Shown here piece by piece: positions 47,968-61,278 of a stretch of DNA of 64,000 bases. The stretch spans positions 62,001 to 126,000 of the forward strand of contig NZ_LQIV01000007.1 of the NCBI RefSeq assembly GCF_001500125.1, given 5' to 3'. The first letter of the stretch is position 1, and each line of letters begins with the position of its first letter. A program made the translations under genes and the position numbers. Below the pieces are notes generated by a model. That model worked only from the letters and a program-made list of their open reading frames with translations. It did no database searches and had not been told where the DNA came from. Source of the stretch: Mycobacterium sp. IS-1742. GTDB taxonomy: Bacteria > Actinomycetota > Actinomycetes > Mycobacteriales > Mycobacteriaceae.

Positions 47968-49805
47968 TCCCCGCGCGAATGGCGGCCCCGCGACTGCTCG
48001 GGCCCCGTACGCAGCCACTCCGGCCGGCCGTCGCCCTCCTCGCGATAGCGGCGCCGCCTCCCGTTCGCCGGGTCGACCGGGGGCCGCGGCGGGACCTCCG
48101 GCAGCAGTTCGTCGAGGACGCGACGCCACGGATCCTCGCCGGGAGGCACGGACAGGCGCGGCGCCGGAGCGACGAGCGGCTGGGTGACGCTGTCGTCGGC
48201 GCCCACGTCCGGACGCGGCGTGATCGGTTCGGTGAACTGCAGATCGTCCCAGCTGACCGCATACTCGAGATAGTCATCGTCATCGACATCGCCGTCGGGA
48301 CAGCCGTCCTGCGGTTCGGCCCTCGCCACCGGCACCGCGGGAACCGGCGCGGGACGGTCACCGAATCCGCGCAGGAAGATCGCCGCGACCACCCCGATCA
48401 GCGCCACGAACGCCGACAGCAGCAGCGACTGCGACATCGCCGCGGCGAACGGCGCCTGCAGGAACGCCGGCAGCGCGGAGACCGCGCCCTCCCCCCGTGG
48501 AGCCGCGCCCGTCGCCCACGGCATCTCCGCACTGATCCGCGACGTCATGAACGCCGCCATGCTCGCGCTGCCCAGCACCGATCCGACCTGGCGCGTCGTG
48601 TTGTAGACCCCCGACCCCGCGCCGGCGAGATCCGCCGGCTGGTTGCGTGTCGCGGTGGCCGCCAGCGGTGACCAGATGAACGCCATGCCGATGCCCATGA
48701 CGAGGAACGGCAGCACCAACCGCCAGATCGGCGTGTCCGGGGCCATCTCGACCGACAGCCAGGTCAGCGCGATCGCCAGCGCCGAGAATCCGAACCCGAT
48801 GATCGGGCGCGGGTGGGCGCGGTCGACGATGCGCCCCACCATGGGCGCCAGCACTCCGGTGGCGATCGCCATCGGCGCGGTCAACAGCGCCGATTCGGTT
48901 GGTGTCAGTCCGCACACCGCCTGGGCGTAGAACATGACGGGCACGATCATGCCCGTCACCACGAACCCGATCACGGCCACGCCGAAGCTGGACAGTGAGA
49001 AGTCGCGGTCACCGAAGATCCGCAGCGGGATCAGCGGTTCGTGCGGGTTGACCGACTGCCAGTAGACGAAGCCCGCCATCACCGCGACGCCCGCCAGGAT
49101 GACCGCCCAGATCCAGGGCTGCCAGTCGTGGGACTGCCCCTCCTGAAGTCCGAAGACGATCGCGAACATGCCGACGCCCGACAGCAGCACCCCGAGCAGA
49201 TCGAACCGGTGCGCGGTGGTGGGCAGTGCGGGCACCCGCCAGAACGCCAGCGCCAGACCCGCCAGCCCGACCGGCACATTGACGAAGAAAATCCACTGCC
49301 ATCCGAGGCTGTCCACCAGGACGCCGCCCGCCAGCGGCCCCACCAGCGTGGCCACCCCGGCCGTCGCGCCCCAGACGCTCATCGCCACCCCGCGGCGCTC
49401 GGGCGGGAAGATCCGGGTGATGGTCGACAGGGTCTGCGGGGTCAACAGGGCCGCGCCGACGCCCTGGACGACCCGCGCGGCGATCAGCGTGTCGATGGAT
49501 CCGGCCAGCCCGCACCACAGGGAGGCGGCGGTGAAGACGGCCAGACCGAGCAGGTAGACGTTCTTGGGTCCGAACCGGTCCCCCAGCCGTCCCGCGACCA
49601 GCAGCGGGACCGCGTAGGCCAGCAGGTACGCGCTGGTCACCCAGATCACCGCGTCGTAGTCGGCGCCCAGCTCCTCCATGAGCACCGGGTTGGCGACCGC
49701 CACGATCGTCGCGTCCACCAGGATCATGAAGAAACCGACCATCATGGCCCACAGCGCAGGCCATGGGTCACCGGTCACCGGTCGGGCTTCAGGGGTGGAG
49801 AACAT
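47964..49805 (-). CDS. MFS drug transporter, 14-helix DHA2 type (Rv1250-like)
   Basis: 613 residues. The start [20 protein letters not shown] is the DHA2 motif D1 region, [16 protein letters not shown] motif A, and [17 protein letters not shown] motif C-like. About 14 helices end near residue 480, followed by a 130-residue hydrophilic acidic/Pro tail ending in a basic RSRGHSRGD, which is unusual and probably cytoplasmic. Such proteins export drugs or cations with protons. Tail-to-tail CTAG overlap with the helicase gene. Confidence 0.87.
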   Translation of the reverse strand: MFSTPEARPVTGDPWPALWAMMVGFFMILVDATIVAVANPVLMEELGADYDAVIWVTSAYLLAYAVPLLVAGRLGDRFGPKNVYLLGLAVFTAASLWCGLAGSIDTLIAARVVQGVGAALLTPQTLSTITRIFPPERRGVAMSVWGATAGVATLVGPLAGGVLVDSLGWQWIFFVNVPVGLAGLALAFWRVPALPTTAHRFDLLGVLLSGVGMFAIVFGLQEGQSHDWQPWIWAVILAGVAVMAGFVYWQSVNPHEPLIPLRIFGDRDFSLSSFGVAVIGFVVTGMIVPVMFYAQAVCGLTPTESALLTAPMAIATGVLAPMVGRIVDRAHPRPIIGFGFSALAIALTWLSVEMAPDTPIWRLVLPFLVMGIGMAFIWSPLAATATRNQPADLAGAGSGVYNTTRQVGSVLGSASMAAFMTSRISAEMPWATGAAPRGEGAVSALPAFLQAPFAAAMSQSLLLSAFVALIGVVAAIFLRGFGDRPAPVPAVPVARAEPQDGCPDGDVDDDDYLEYAVSWDDLQFTEPITPRPDVGADDSVTQPLVAPAPRLSVPPGEDPWRRVLDELLPEVPPRPPVDPANGRRRRYREEGDGRPEWLRTGPEQSRGRHSRGD

Positions 49806-49893
49806 ATCGGGTCGACTCGCCTATCGAAGGATGCAGCCAGCCGACGCTACGTACCCGGCCCCGGACGAAACAAGTCCACAGGCGGCCGGGCAC

Positions 49894-51207
49894 TCAGGCG
49901 GGTTCGGCGGCGGCCTCGTCCAGGGCCACGTCGAAGGCCCCGTCGAGTTCCTCGTCGGTGAGCTCCCGGTCCGCGCCGGTCCCGCGCACACCGACCGCGA
50001 CCAGCGCGACCAGCGCCACGACCGTGCCGACCGTCATCACCAGGGCGAGCGCGAACTCGTCGTTGCCGAGCACACCGACCAGCGGTGCCACCGCCGCGCC
50101 GAGTCCGAACTGCCCCGCGCCGAGCAGCGCTGCCGCGGTGCCCGCGGCCTCGTTGTGGCGCGACAGCGCGACCGCGGGCGCGTTCGGCAGCACCAACCCC
50201 ATCGCGGCCAGGATCACCCACACCGACACCAGGAATCCGGCCAGACCGCCGGCGCGGGCGAGCGTCAGACCGACGAAGACGACACCGGCCAGGGATGCCA
50301 CGGCCAGCGCCCACACCATGATCTGCTGCGGCGAGAACCGGCGCAGCAGCACCACGTTGAACTGGGTGGTGCCGATCAGCGCCACCGCTCCCGCACCGAA
50401 CACCAGCGCGAACGTCTGCTGATCCAGTCCGTAGTCACCCTGCAGCACGAAGGCCGCGCCGGCGATGTAGGCGAACAACCCGGACATGCCCAGCGCCGCC
50501 ACCACGACCAGTACGACGAATCGCAGGTCACGCAGCAGCGAGGCGTACGTGCCCGCGATGCCGCGGACGTTGAGCGGACGGCGGTGCGCCACGGGCAGGG
50601 TCTCCGGCAGCACCAGCGCCGCCACGAGGAGCAGCCCGCCTGCGAGCACGACGAGCGCAGCGAACACCCACTGCCACGACGCGTGCAACAGCACCGCCGC
50701 GCCGAGCGACGGGGCCAGCACCGGCGCGACACCGAGGACGAGCATCAGCCGCGACATCACCGTGGCCGCGGCCTTGCCCGCGAACAGGTCGCCCACGACC
50801 GCGATCGCCACCACCGTGGCGGCGGCGGCGCCCATACCCTGCAGTCCGCGCGCGACCCCGAGCACGGTGATGTCGGGCGCCAGCATGCACAGCACCGACG
50901 CCAGCATGTGGAGCACGATCCCGGCCATCAGCGGCCGCCGCCGCCCCAGCGAATCCGACAGCGGACCCACCACCAACTGGCCGAGCGCCAGCCCCGCCAG
51001 GGTGCCGGTGAGCGTGAGCTGCGCGACCGACGAGGACACGTTCAGTTCGTCGGCGATGCGCGGCAGCGCAGGCAGATACATGTCGATCGTGAGCGGACCG
51101 AGCGCGACCAGGGCGCCGAGCACCACGATCATCCGCGCCCGGCTCGGCGCGACGGGCACCGGCGCACCGAGGGCGGGGGTCACGTTCACGTGCGGGGATG
51201 TTGCCAT
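49894..51207 (-). CDS. Bcr/CflA-type MFS efflux protein
   Basis: 437 residues with twelve helices. It carries the Bcr/CflA start LGPLTIDMYLPALPRIADEL and motif A GPLSDSLGRRRPLMAG. An acidic C-terminal tail (TDEELDGAFDVALDEAAA) follows the last helix. It exports drugs such as bicyclomycin or chloramphenicol in other bacteria; the substrate here is unknown. The ATG at 51207 gives a short hydrophilic N-terminus before helix 1; longer in-frame readings are not family-like. It is placed between the Rv1250 and Rv1249c counterparts, where M. tuberculosis has no such gene. Confidence 0.87.
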   Translation of the reverse strand: MATSPHVNVTPALGAPVPVAPSRARMIVVLGALVALGPLTIDMYLPALPRIADELNVSSSVAQLTLTGTLAGLALGQLVVGPLSDSLGRRRPLMAGIVLHMLASVLCMLAPDITVLGVARGLQGMGAAAATVVAIAVVGDLFAGKAAATVMSRLMLVLGVAPVLAPSLGAAVLLHASWQWVFAALVVLAGGLLLVAALVLPETLPVAHRRPLNVRGIAGTYASLLRDLRFVVLVVVAALGMSGLFAYIAGAAFVLQGDYGLDQQTFALVFGAGAVALIGTTQFNVVLLRRFSPQQIMVWALAVASLAGVVFVGLTLARAGGLAGFLVSVWVILAAMGLVLPNAPAVALSRHNEAAGTAAALLGAGQFGLGAAVAPLVGVLGNDEFALALVMTVGTVVALVALVAVGVRGTGADRELTDEELDGAFDVALDEAAAEPA

Positions 51208-51355
51208 GGATAGGGTCAGCGAGTCGCGTCGATATTTTCTTCCATTTACCGCCCGACAGTGACTGCAGTCACTACCCGGCACCCCGCGGCGGTGGTCGTT
51301 CGTTGTCCTCGCGTTAGCCTGGGAAGTCAGGCGCCACGGTAAGGGAGGCCTCGCG

Positions 51356-52114
51356 ATGAGCGCTCGATCGGACCGCAAGAAACAGCTGGCGCTCGCCGGC
51401 GGAGACCCCGAGGACAAACCGGGCGCGGCGGCCAAGGTGCTGTCGCAGATCATCGAACGCAGTTCCCGGGTGCAGGAGCCCGCGGTGAAGGCGTACGTGA
51501 ACCGGGTCCGCGCCGGGGATCGCGGCGCCTCCCCGGCCGAGATCATCGGCAAGCTCGAGAAGCACTACATGGGCGCGGTGATGACCAGCGGCGCCGCGGT
51601 GGGCTCCACGGCGGCCCTGCCGGGGATCGGCACGATCGCGGCGATGTCGGCGGTCGCCGGCGAGACCGTGGTGTTCCTGGAGGCGACGTCGCTGTTCGTC
51701 CTCGCGGTCGCCGAGGTGCACGGCATCCCGGCCCACGAACGGGAGCGGCGCCGGGCGCTGGTGCTCTCGGTGCTCGTCGGGGAGGACAGCAAGCAGGCGG
51801 TGGCCGACCTCCTCGGCCGTGGCCGTACCGGTGGCGCGTGGGTCAGCGAAGGGGCGGCGACGCTTCCGCTGCCCGCGGTGTCGCAGCTCAATTCGCGGCT
51901 GCTGCGGTACTTCGTCAAGCGCTACACGCTCAAGCGCGGCGCGCTGGCGTTCGGCAAGGTGCTGCCGGTCGGCATCGGCGCCGTCGTCGGCGGGGTCGGC
52001 AACCGGATGATGGGCAAGAAGATCATCGAGAACGCCCGATCGGCCTTCGGGCCGCCGCCGTCGCGCTGGCCGGCGACACTGCACGTCCTGCCGTCGGTGC
52101 AACCGAATTCATGA
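51356..52114 (+). CDS. Conserved membrane protein (Rv1249c-like)
   Basis: 252 residues. A charged N-terminus is followed by a Gly/Ala-rich hydrophobic section (TSGAAVGSTAALPGIGTIAAMSAVAG, given as two parts: residues 74-88 and 88-100) and another near 200-220 (GKVLPVGIGAVVGGVGN). The Gly-rich hairpins look like membrane re-entrant or insertion segments, as in EcsC-type or peroxin-like proteins. It stands upstream of kgd on the same strand, as Rv1249c does. Function unknown. A good GGGAGG site precedes the ATG. Confidence 0.75.
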   Translation: MSARSDRKKQLALAGGDPEDKPGAAAKVLSQIIERSSRVQEPAVKAYVNRVRAGDRGASPAEIIGKLEKHYMGAVMTSGAAVGSTAALPGIGTIAAMSAVAGETVVFLEATSLFVLAVAEVHGIPAHERERRRALVLSVLVGEDSKQAVADLLGRGRTGGAWVSEGAATLPLPAVSQLNSRLLRYFVKRYTLKRGALAFGKVLPVGIGAVVGGVGNRMMGKKIIENARSAFGPPPSRWPATLHVLPSVQPNS

Positions 52115-52195
52115 CCACTACGACCACAACCCGCCCAAGGCGGCATTGCCGTGGTCCGGTGCTGGCCGGAGCGCTAGCCTTTAGTCGGCGCCAAA

Positions 52196-52249
52196 GCGGG
52201 TAACCCGCGGAACAGAACATGAGCGGCGAGCATCCTTGCCATGCTCGCC
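52196..52249 (+). promoter_or_regulatory. Two hairpins in the kgd leader
   Basis: GCGGG-TAA-CCCGC (52196-52208) and GGCGAGCAT-ccttgcc-ATGCTCGCC (52225-52249, nine perfect pairs) lie between a candidate -10 (TAGCCT, 52175-52180) and the kgd GTG. If transcription starts near 52187 both are in the leader RNA. They might modulate kgd translation or transcription, or the second might terminate read-through from the previous gene. Confidence 0.45.
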
Positions 52250-52275
52250 TGAGACGACGGAATCGAGGCGAGTAG
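52219..52275 (+). CDS. Possible 18-residue leader peptide upstream of kgd
   Basis: An ATG at 52219 opens an 18-codon frame ([18 protein letters not shown]) that ends in TAG at 52273-52275, five bases before the kgd GTG. It spans the nine-pair hairpin and is Arg-rich at the end. The short distance suits translational coupling. It has only a weak ribosome site, so it may be chance; no relative is known to me. Confidence 0.3.
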   Translation: MSGEHPCHARLRRRNRGE

Positions 52276-52280
52276 CTGCC

Positions 52281-56102
<3,822 letters not shown>

Positions 56103-56113
56103 CGACCACCGAC

Positions 56114-56176
56114 CGTTGACTCTGCGTCCACGGCACGAAAGTGCGAGTGGGCGGCGCCCAGGGCGCAGAGTCAACG
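56114..56176. terminator. Three-way-junction hairpin between kgd and the DUF732 gene
   Basis: CGTTGACTCTGCG (56114-56126) and CGCAGAGTCAACG (56164-56176) pair perfectly over 13 bases. Inside are two more hairpins: GCAC-GAAA-GTGC (56133-56144) with a GNRA-type tetraloop, and TGGGC-GGC-GCCCA (56148-56160). The element lies between two convergent genes and can fold on either strand, so it probably terminates transcription from both sides. Confidence 0.55.
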
Positions 56177-56186
56177 AACAGGGGGC

Positions 56187-56555
56187 TTACAAGCCCGGCA
56201 GCGGAAGCGGCGACTTGCCGTACGCGAGCGCCGCGACCGCGCCCGGGCAGAAGACCTGGATCGCCAGCCCGGTGAACATGGTGGCCGGCCCCAGCGGGCG
56301 GCCGATCATGTCGGAGACGTCGGCCGCCACGTTCGCCACGTTCTGCCCCGGCTCGGCCAGCATCGGGCACACCGACTGCCCGACGCGCACCGCGGTGGCC
56401 GTGTCGACCCCGCTCACACCGGAACCGGCCAGCGCGGACAGGAACATGTCGGTGGCCGTGTCGGCCCCCGCCGTTCCCGTGCCCAGCGACATGGCGGACC
56501 CGATGATGCCGGAGACGGCGAGCGACGCGGCGGCCGCGCGGTGAATGCGGTTCAT
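56187..56555 (-). CDS. Secreted DUF732-family protein
   Basis: 122 residues. A Sec signal peptide ends near residue 31 (GTGTAGA before DTATD). The mature part has the DUF732 pattern: DMFLSALAGSGV, then VGQSVCPML and a second Cys in IQVFCPGA, likely a disulfide pair. Such small secreted helical proteins are widespread in mycobacteria with unknown roles. Faces kgd across the hairpin element and is divergent from the SDR gene. Confidence 0.8.
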   Translation of the reverse strand: MNRIHRAAAASLAVSGIIGSAMSLGTGTAGADTATDMFLSALAGSGVSGVDTATAVRVGQSVCPMLAEPGQNVANVAADVSDMIGRPLGPATMFTGLAIQVFCPGAVAALAYGKSPLPLPGL

Positions 56556-56599
56556 GACAGGACCATCGCGGTGCGGACACGGACCGTTACCCCGCTGCG

Positions 56600-56641
56600 C
56601 CGGTACCGCGAGTACCGGCTAGATTCGACGCGAGTCGAATC
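56600..56641. promoter_or_regulatory. Two tandem palindromes before the SDR gene
   Basis: CCGGTAC-CGCGA-GTACCGG (56600-56618) and GATTCGAC-GCGA-GTCGAATC (56622-56641) are both perfect inverted repeats, each with GCGA at the centre, and their centres are about 22 bases apart (two helical turns). The second one overlaps TAGATT (56620-56625), a good -10 for a start near 56632. This looks like a double operator for a dimeric regulator, possibly TetR or MarR type; no regulator gene is adjacent. Confidence 0.55.
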
Positions 56642-56657
56642 GACACGAGGAGTGTGT

Positions 56658-57488
56658 ATGCAGGGCTTCGCCGGAAAGGTCGCCGTCGTGACCGGCGCCG
56701 GGTCGGGAATCGGGCAGGCGCTGGCGGTCGAGTTGGCCCGCTCCGGGGCCAGCGTCGCGATCAGCGACGTCAACCTCGAAGGCCTCGCCGTCACCGAGGA
56801 GCGCATCAAGGCGATCGGCGCACAGGTGAAGAGCGATCGCCTCGACGTCACGGAGCGGGAGGCGTTCCTGCTCTACGCCGACGAGGTCGCCGAACACTTC
56901 GGCAAGGTCAACCAGATCTACAACAACGCCGGCATCGCGTTCACCGGCGACATCGAGGTCAGCCAGTTCAAGGACATCGAACGGGTGATGGACGTCGACT
57001 TCTGGGGCGTGGTGAACGGCACCAAGGCGTTCCTGCCCCACCTGATCGCCTCGGGCGACGGACACGTCATCAACGTCTCCAGCGTGTTCGGCCTGTTCGC
57101 GGTGCCGGGCCAGGGCGCCTACAACGCGGCCAAGTTCGCGGTGCGCGGCTTCACCGAGGCGCTGAACCAGGAGATGACGGCGGCCGGTCACCCGGTCAAG
57201 GTGACCACCGTCCACCCGGGCGGCATCAAGACCGCGATCGCGCGCAACGCCACCGCCGCCGAGGGGCTGGACCCCGAGGAACTGGCCAAGCTGTTCGACA
57301 AGAAGCTCGCCAACACCAGCCCCGAGAAGGCGGCGCAGGTCATCCTCGACGGCGTCCGCAAGAACAAGGCTCGGGTGCTGATCGGCAACGACGCCAAGGT
57401 GCTCGACGCGGTCATTCGCATCGTCGGGCCGCACTACCAGCGGCTGTTCTCCTCCGTGACGGGCAAGCTGCTGCCCCGGCCGCACTGA
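56658..57488 (+). CDS. Short-chain dehydrogenase/reductase (Rv1245c-like)
   Basis: 276 residues of the classical SDR type. TGAGSGIGQ near residues 12-20 binds the cofactor, NNAG near 90 stabilises the fold, and Ser (VSSVFG), Tyr-x-x-x-Lys (YNAAK) form the active site near 140-160. The Asp at the end of strand 2 (SDVNLEG) suggests NAD(H) preference. The substrate is unknown. ATG at 56658 follows CGAGGAG. Two palindromes lie just upstream, so expression is probably controlled. It is followed two bases later by the convergent lpqZ-like gene. Confidence 0.88.
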   Translation: MQGFAGKVAVVTGAGSGIGQALAVELARSGASVAISDVNLEGLAVTEERIKAIGAQVKSDRLDVTEREAFLLYADEVAEHFGKVNQIYNNAGIAFTGDIEVSQFKDIERVMDVDFWGVVNGTKAFLPHLIASGDGHVINVSSVFGLFAVPGQGAYNAAKFAVRGFTEALNQEMTAAGHPVKVTTVHPGGIKTAIARNATAAEGLDPEELAKLFDKKLANTSPEKAAQVILDGVRKNKARVLIGNDAKVLDAVIRIVGPHYQRLFSSVTGKLLPRPH

Positions 57489-57489
57489 G

Positions 57490-58320
57490 TCAGTCCCGCA
57501 GCGGGTGCTCCGCCAGCCATTCGCCGGCCACGACCCCGGGGTCCTCGCCGTCGCGGACGCGGGCGCGCATCTCGGCCAGCGCCGCGGTGTCCAGCACGCC
57601 CGCGACCTCGTTGAGCGCGAGCACCTGCGATTCGCCGAGGGTGTTGCGGCGGTAGAGCGGTACGACGTTCTCGGCGCGCACCAGCGAGGTGCGGTCGGCG
57701 AGCACGACCAGGTCCGACGGGATGCCCGGCGTCGCGGTCGTCGTCCACGCGGCGTCGACCTCACCGCCCTTCACGGCGGCAAACAGCGACGCGGCGTCGC
57801 CGAATTCGCGCGGCGCAGGCAGCCTGCAGGTGCCGACCGCCGCCGGGGTGCGGGTCCCGCGGACCCGGCCCGGCCGGACCTCCCCGCACCGGCGCACCAC
57901 CGCCGAGAGGTCCTGGCCGCCCAGGTCGGCGACCGTGTCCTCGGTGACCGCGAGGGCCGGTTTGTCCTCGGCCGCGGTGGTGTAGTCGCCCGCCGCGACA
58001 CCCTCGGGCAGCGCCGAGACCATGTCCCGGTACACCTGTTCGTCGGCGCGCGCGGTCGCATCGGGCTGGAAACGGTTCAGCAGGCGGCCGGTCAGCCCCG
58101 GCACCACGGCCACGTCACCGGCGTCGAGCGCGGTCAGCGGGTCGGCGGTCGGCTCGACCCGGGTGCCGGTGCCGTAATGGCGCAGGGCGGCGGCATACAG
58201 GTGTGCGGTCACCAGCGACGCGTCGTCCTCGGCGGATCCGATCGTCAGCGACGGCCCGGTCTGCGGTCCCCCGCAGGCGGTGACGAGCACCGCGCACAGG
58301 GCGATCAGCAGACGGCGCAC
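57490..58320 (-). CDS. lpqZ: Glycine betaine/choline-type ABC binding lipoprotein (LpqZ-like)
   Basis: 276 residues. The short signal peptide ends in LVTAC (Cys near residue 16). The mature part resembles OpuAC/ProX solute-binding proteins: LTIGSAEDDASLVTAHLY, DVAVVPGLTGRLLNRF and AAWTTTATPGIPSDLVVL. It would bind a quaternary amine or similar compound outside the membrane and deliver it to a permease encoded elsewhere. GTG at 58320; the malic enzyme stop lies 14 bases upstream on the same strand, so they may share a transcript. Confidence 0.82.
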   Translation of the reverse strand: MRRLLIALCAVLVTACGGPQTGPSLTIGSAEDDASLVTAHLYAAALRHYGTGTRVEPTADPLTALDAGDVAVVPGLTGRLLNRFQPDATARADEQVYRDMVSALPEGVAAGDYTTAAEDKPALAVTEDTVADLGGQDLSAVVRRCGEVRPGRVRGTRTPAAVGTCRLPAPREFGDAASLFAAVKGGEVDAAWTTTATPGIPSDLVVLADRTSLVRAENVVPLYRRNTLGESQVLALNEVAGVLDTAALAEMRARVRDGEDPGVVAGEWLAEHPLRD

Positions 58321-58334
58321 GGTGGGGGTGCGGC

Positions 58335-59540
<1,206 letters not shown>

Positions 59541-59631
59541 GAGTGAACACTATCGGACCCCGAGTTCTCACCGGCCATGCTCACCCCTCGGTGAGGTCCG
59601 GGCGAGTGGGTCGGGCGCGTACCATCTCCGG

Positions 59632-60663
59632 ATGCCGTCTTCCCACGTCTCGGTGGCCCGAGCGGTCGTCGACTGCGCGGTGTACTGCGACGGCGAGCGC
59701 CTGCCCGGCTCGTTCACCCACGCCTCCGCGCTGGACCGGGCGCACGACCTGGCGAGCCAGGGCCGCACCGCGTTCGTGTGGATCGGTCTGCACGAACCCG
59801 ACGAGCCCCAGATGCAGACGGTCGCCGAGATGTTCGGGCTGCACGAACTCGCCGTCGAGGACGCCGTGCACGCCCACCAACGTCCGAAGGTCGAACGTTA
59901 CGACGACACGTTGTTCCTGGTCCTCAAGACGGTGAAGTACGTCGAGCACGAGTCGATGGCCAAGGCGCGCGAGATCGTCGAGACCGGCGAGATCATGATC
60001 TTCGTCGGCCGCGACTTCGTCGTCACGGTGCGCCACGGCGACCACAGCGGTCTGACCGGGGTGCGTCGGCGCCTCGAGGAATCCCCCACGGCGCTCACCC
60101 TCGGCCCCCATTCGGTCATGCACGCGATCGCCGACCATGTGGTGGACAGCTACCTCGAGGTCACCGAGATGGTGGAGACCGACATCGACGCGATCGAGGA
60201 GGACATCTTCTCCCCGCGGTCGCGGACCAACATCGAGAACATCTATCTCCTCAAACGCGAGGTGGTGGAACTACGCCGGGCGGTCTCGCCGCTGACCCCG
60301 GCGCTGCAGCGGATCAGCGACTACGAGGACCTGATCTCCATCGAGATACGCCGCTACATCTCCGACGTCCTCGACCACAACATCCGCGCCTCCGACCGCA
60401 TCGGCAGCTACGACGACCTGCTCAGCTCGCTGGTGCAGGCCGCGCTCGGCAAGGTCGCGATGCAGCAGAACGTCGACATGCGCAAGATCTCGGCATGGGT
60501 GGCGATCGCCGCAGTCCCCACCGCGATGGCGGGGGTCTACGGGATGAACTTCGACCACATGCCCGAACTGCACTGGCAGTGGGGCTATCCCGCGGTGCTG
60601 CTGGTCATGGTGACGGTCTGCGCGCTGCTCTACCGCACCTTCCGCCACAACGACTGGCTGTAA
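59632..60663 (+). CDS. corA: CorA-family magnesium/cobalt transporter
   Basis: 343 residues. A large cytoplasmic domain of about 285 residues precedes two C-terminal helices with the invariant YGMNF motif (near residue 304) at the end of the first, and the second helix ends TFRHNDWL. The long helix with VEMDIDAIEEDIFS-type acidic residues is standard. It forms a pentameric channel for Mg2+/Co2+ uptake. Corresponds to Rv1239c. ATG at 59632. Convergent with the SUFU gene, 21 bases apart. Confidence 0.93.
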   Translation: MPSSHVSVARAVVDCAVYCDGERLPGSFTHASALDRAHDLASQGRTAFVWIGLHEPDEPQMQTVAEMFGLHELAVEDAVHAHQRPKVERYDDTLFLVLKTVKYVEHESMAKAREIVETGEIMIFVGRDFVVTVRHGDHSGLTGVRRRLEESPTALTLGPHSVMHAIADHVVDSYLEVTEMVETDIDAIEEDIFSPRSRTNIENIYLLKREVVELRRAVSPLTPALQRISDYEDLISIEIRRYISDVLDHNIRASDRIGSYDDLLSSLVQAALGKVAMQQNVDMRKISAWVAIAAVPTAMAGVYGMNFDHMPELHWQWGYPAVLLVMVTVCALLYRTFRHNDWL

Positions 60664-60684
60664 CTCGGATTCGCGGCCCTACGC

Positions 60685-61278
60685 TCAGGTTGGATTAGCG
60701 GCCCGCCGCTGTGGGTCGAGCACGTCGACCCCGTCCGCCGTCCACGCCTCCCGCATCGCGTCGGCTCCCTTGAGGCGCACCCACGCCGCCTCGGTCGGAG
60801 TGATCGGGGTGGCCGAGAAGACCGTCACCGCAGGCATCGGGCCCGGTAGCGGAACATCGTCGATATCGCTGCGCCCCAACAGGAATGCGGTGAACGGGGC
60901 CGGTTCCCACAGCGGTGTCTCGAGGTCGATCAACGCGTCGGCCTCCAACACGAGACCTTCGACGGCCGGCGCGGCGGCCAGCACCGCCAGCGATCGGGAC
61001 AACCCCTTGGGCGTCGGACCGCGAAGGGCGACAACGACTTCGGCGCGGGGTCCGTGGATCGGGTCGGTCACCAGCTCGGTCGGGTCGAACATCGGGTGCC
61101 GCGAACACCCCAGCGAGACGTAGTGTGCGACACCGTCGTCGTCGGGTCCGAACCGCAGCACCTCGATCCGTTCGGTGCCGAGGAAGGTGACGCTGGCGGA
61201 GGCGGGTTCGGACGTGATGCCGACCCGCCGGAAGTGCTCGCCCAGGTGGGCGCGCACCGCGCTCAGGACGTCGGTCAC
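60685..61278 (-). CDS. Suppressor-of-fused (SUFU) domain protein
   Basis: 197 residues of the SUFU-like family (RFGPDDDGVAHYVSLGCSRHPM, shown in two parts: RFGPDDDG and VAHYVSLGCS; then LWEPAPFTAFLL and PITPTEAAWVRLKGADAM), found in bacteria as a single domain often involved in immunity or polymorphic toxin systems. GTG start overlaps the sugC stop (GTGA), so it is cotranscribed with the trehalose importer genes. That link is unusual and unexplained. No toxin domain is adjacent. Confidence 0.72.
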   Translation of the reverse strand: MTDVLSAVRAHLGEHFRRVGITSEPASASVTFLGTERIEVLRFGPDDDGVAHYVSLGCSRHPMFDPTELVTDPIHGPRAEVVVALRGPTPKGLSRSLAVLAAAPAVEGLVLEADALIDLETPLWEPAPFTAFLLGRSDIDDVPLPGPMPAVTVFSATPITPTEAAWVRLKGADAMREAWTADGVDVLDPQRRAANPT

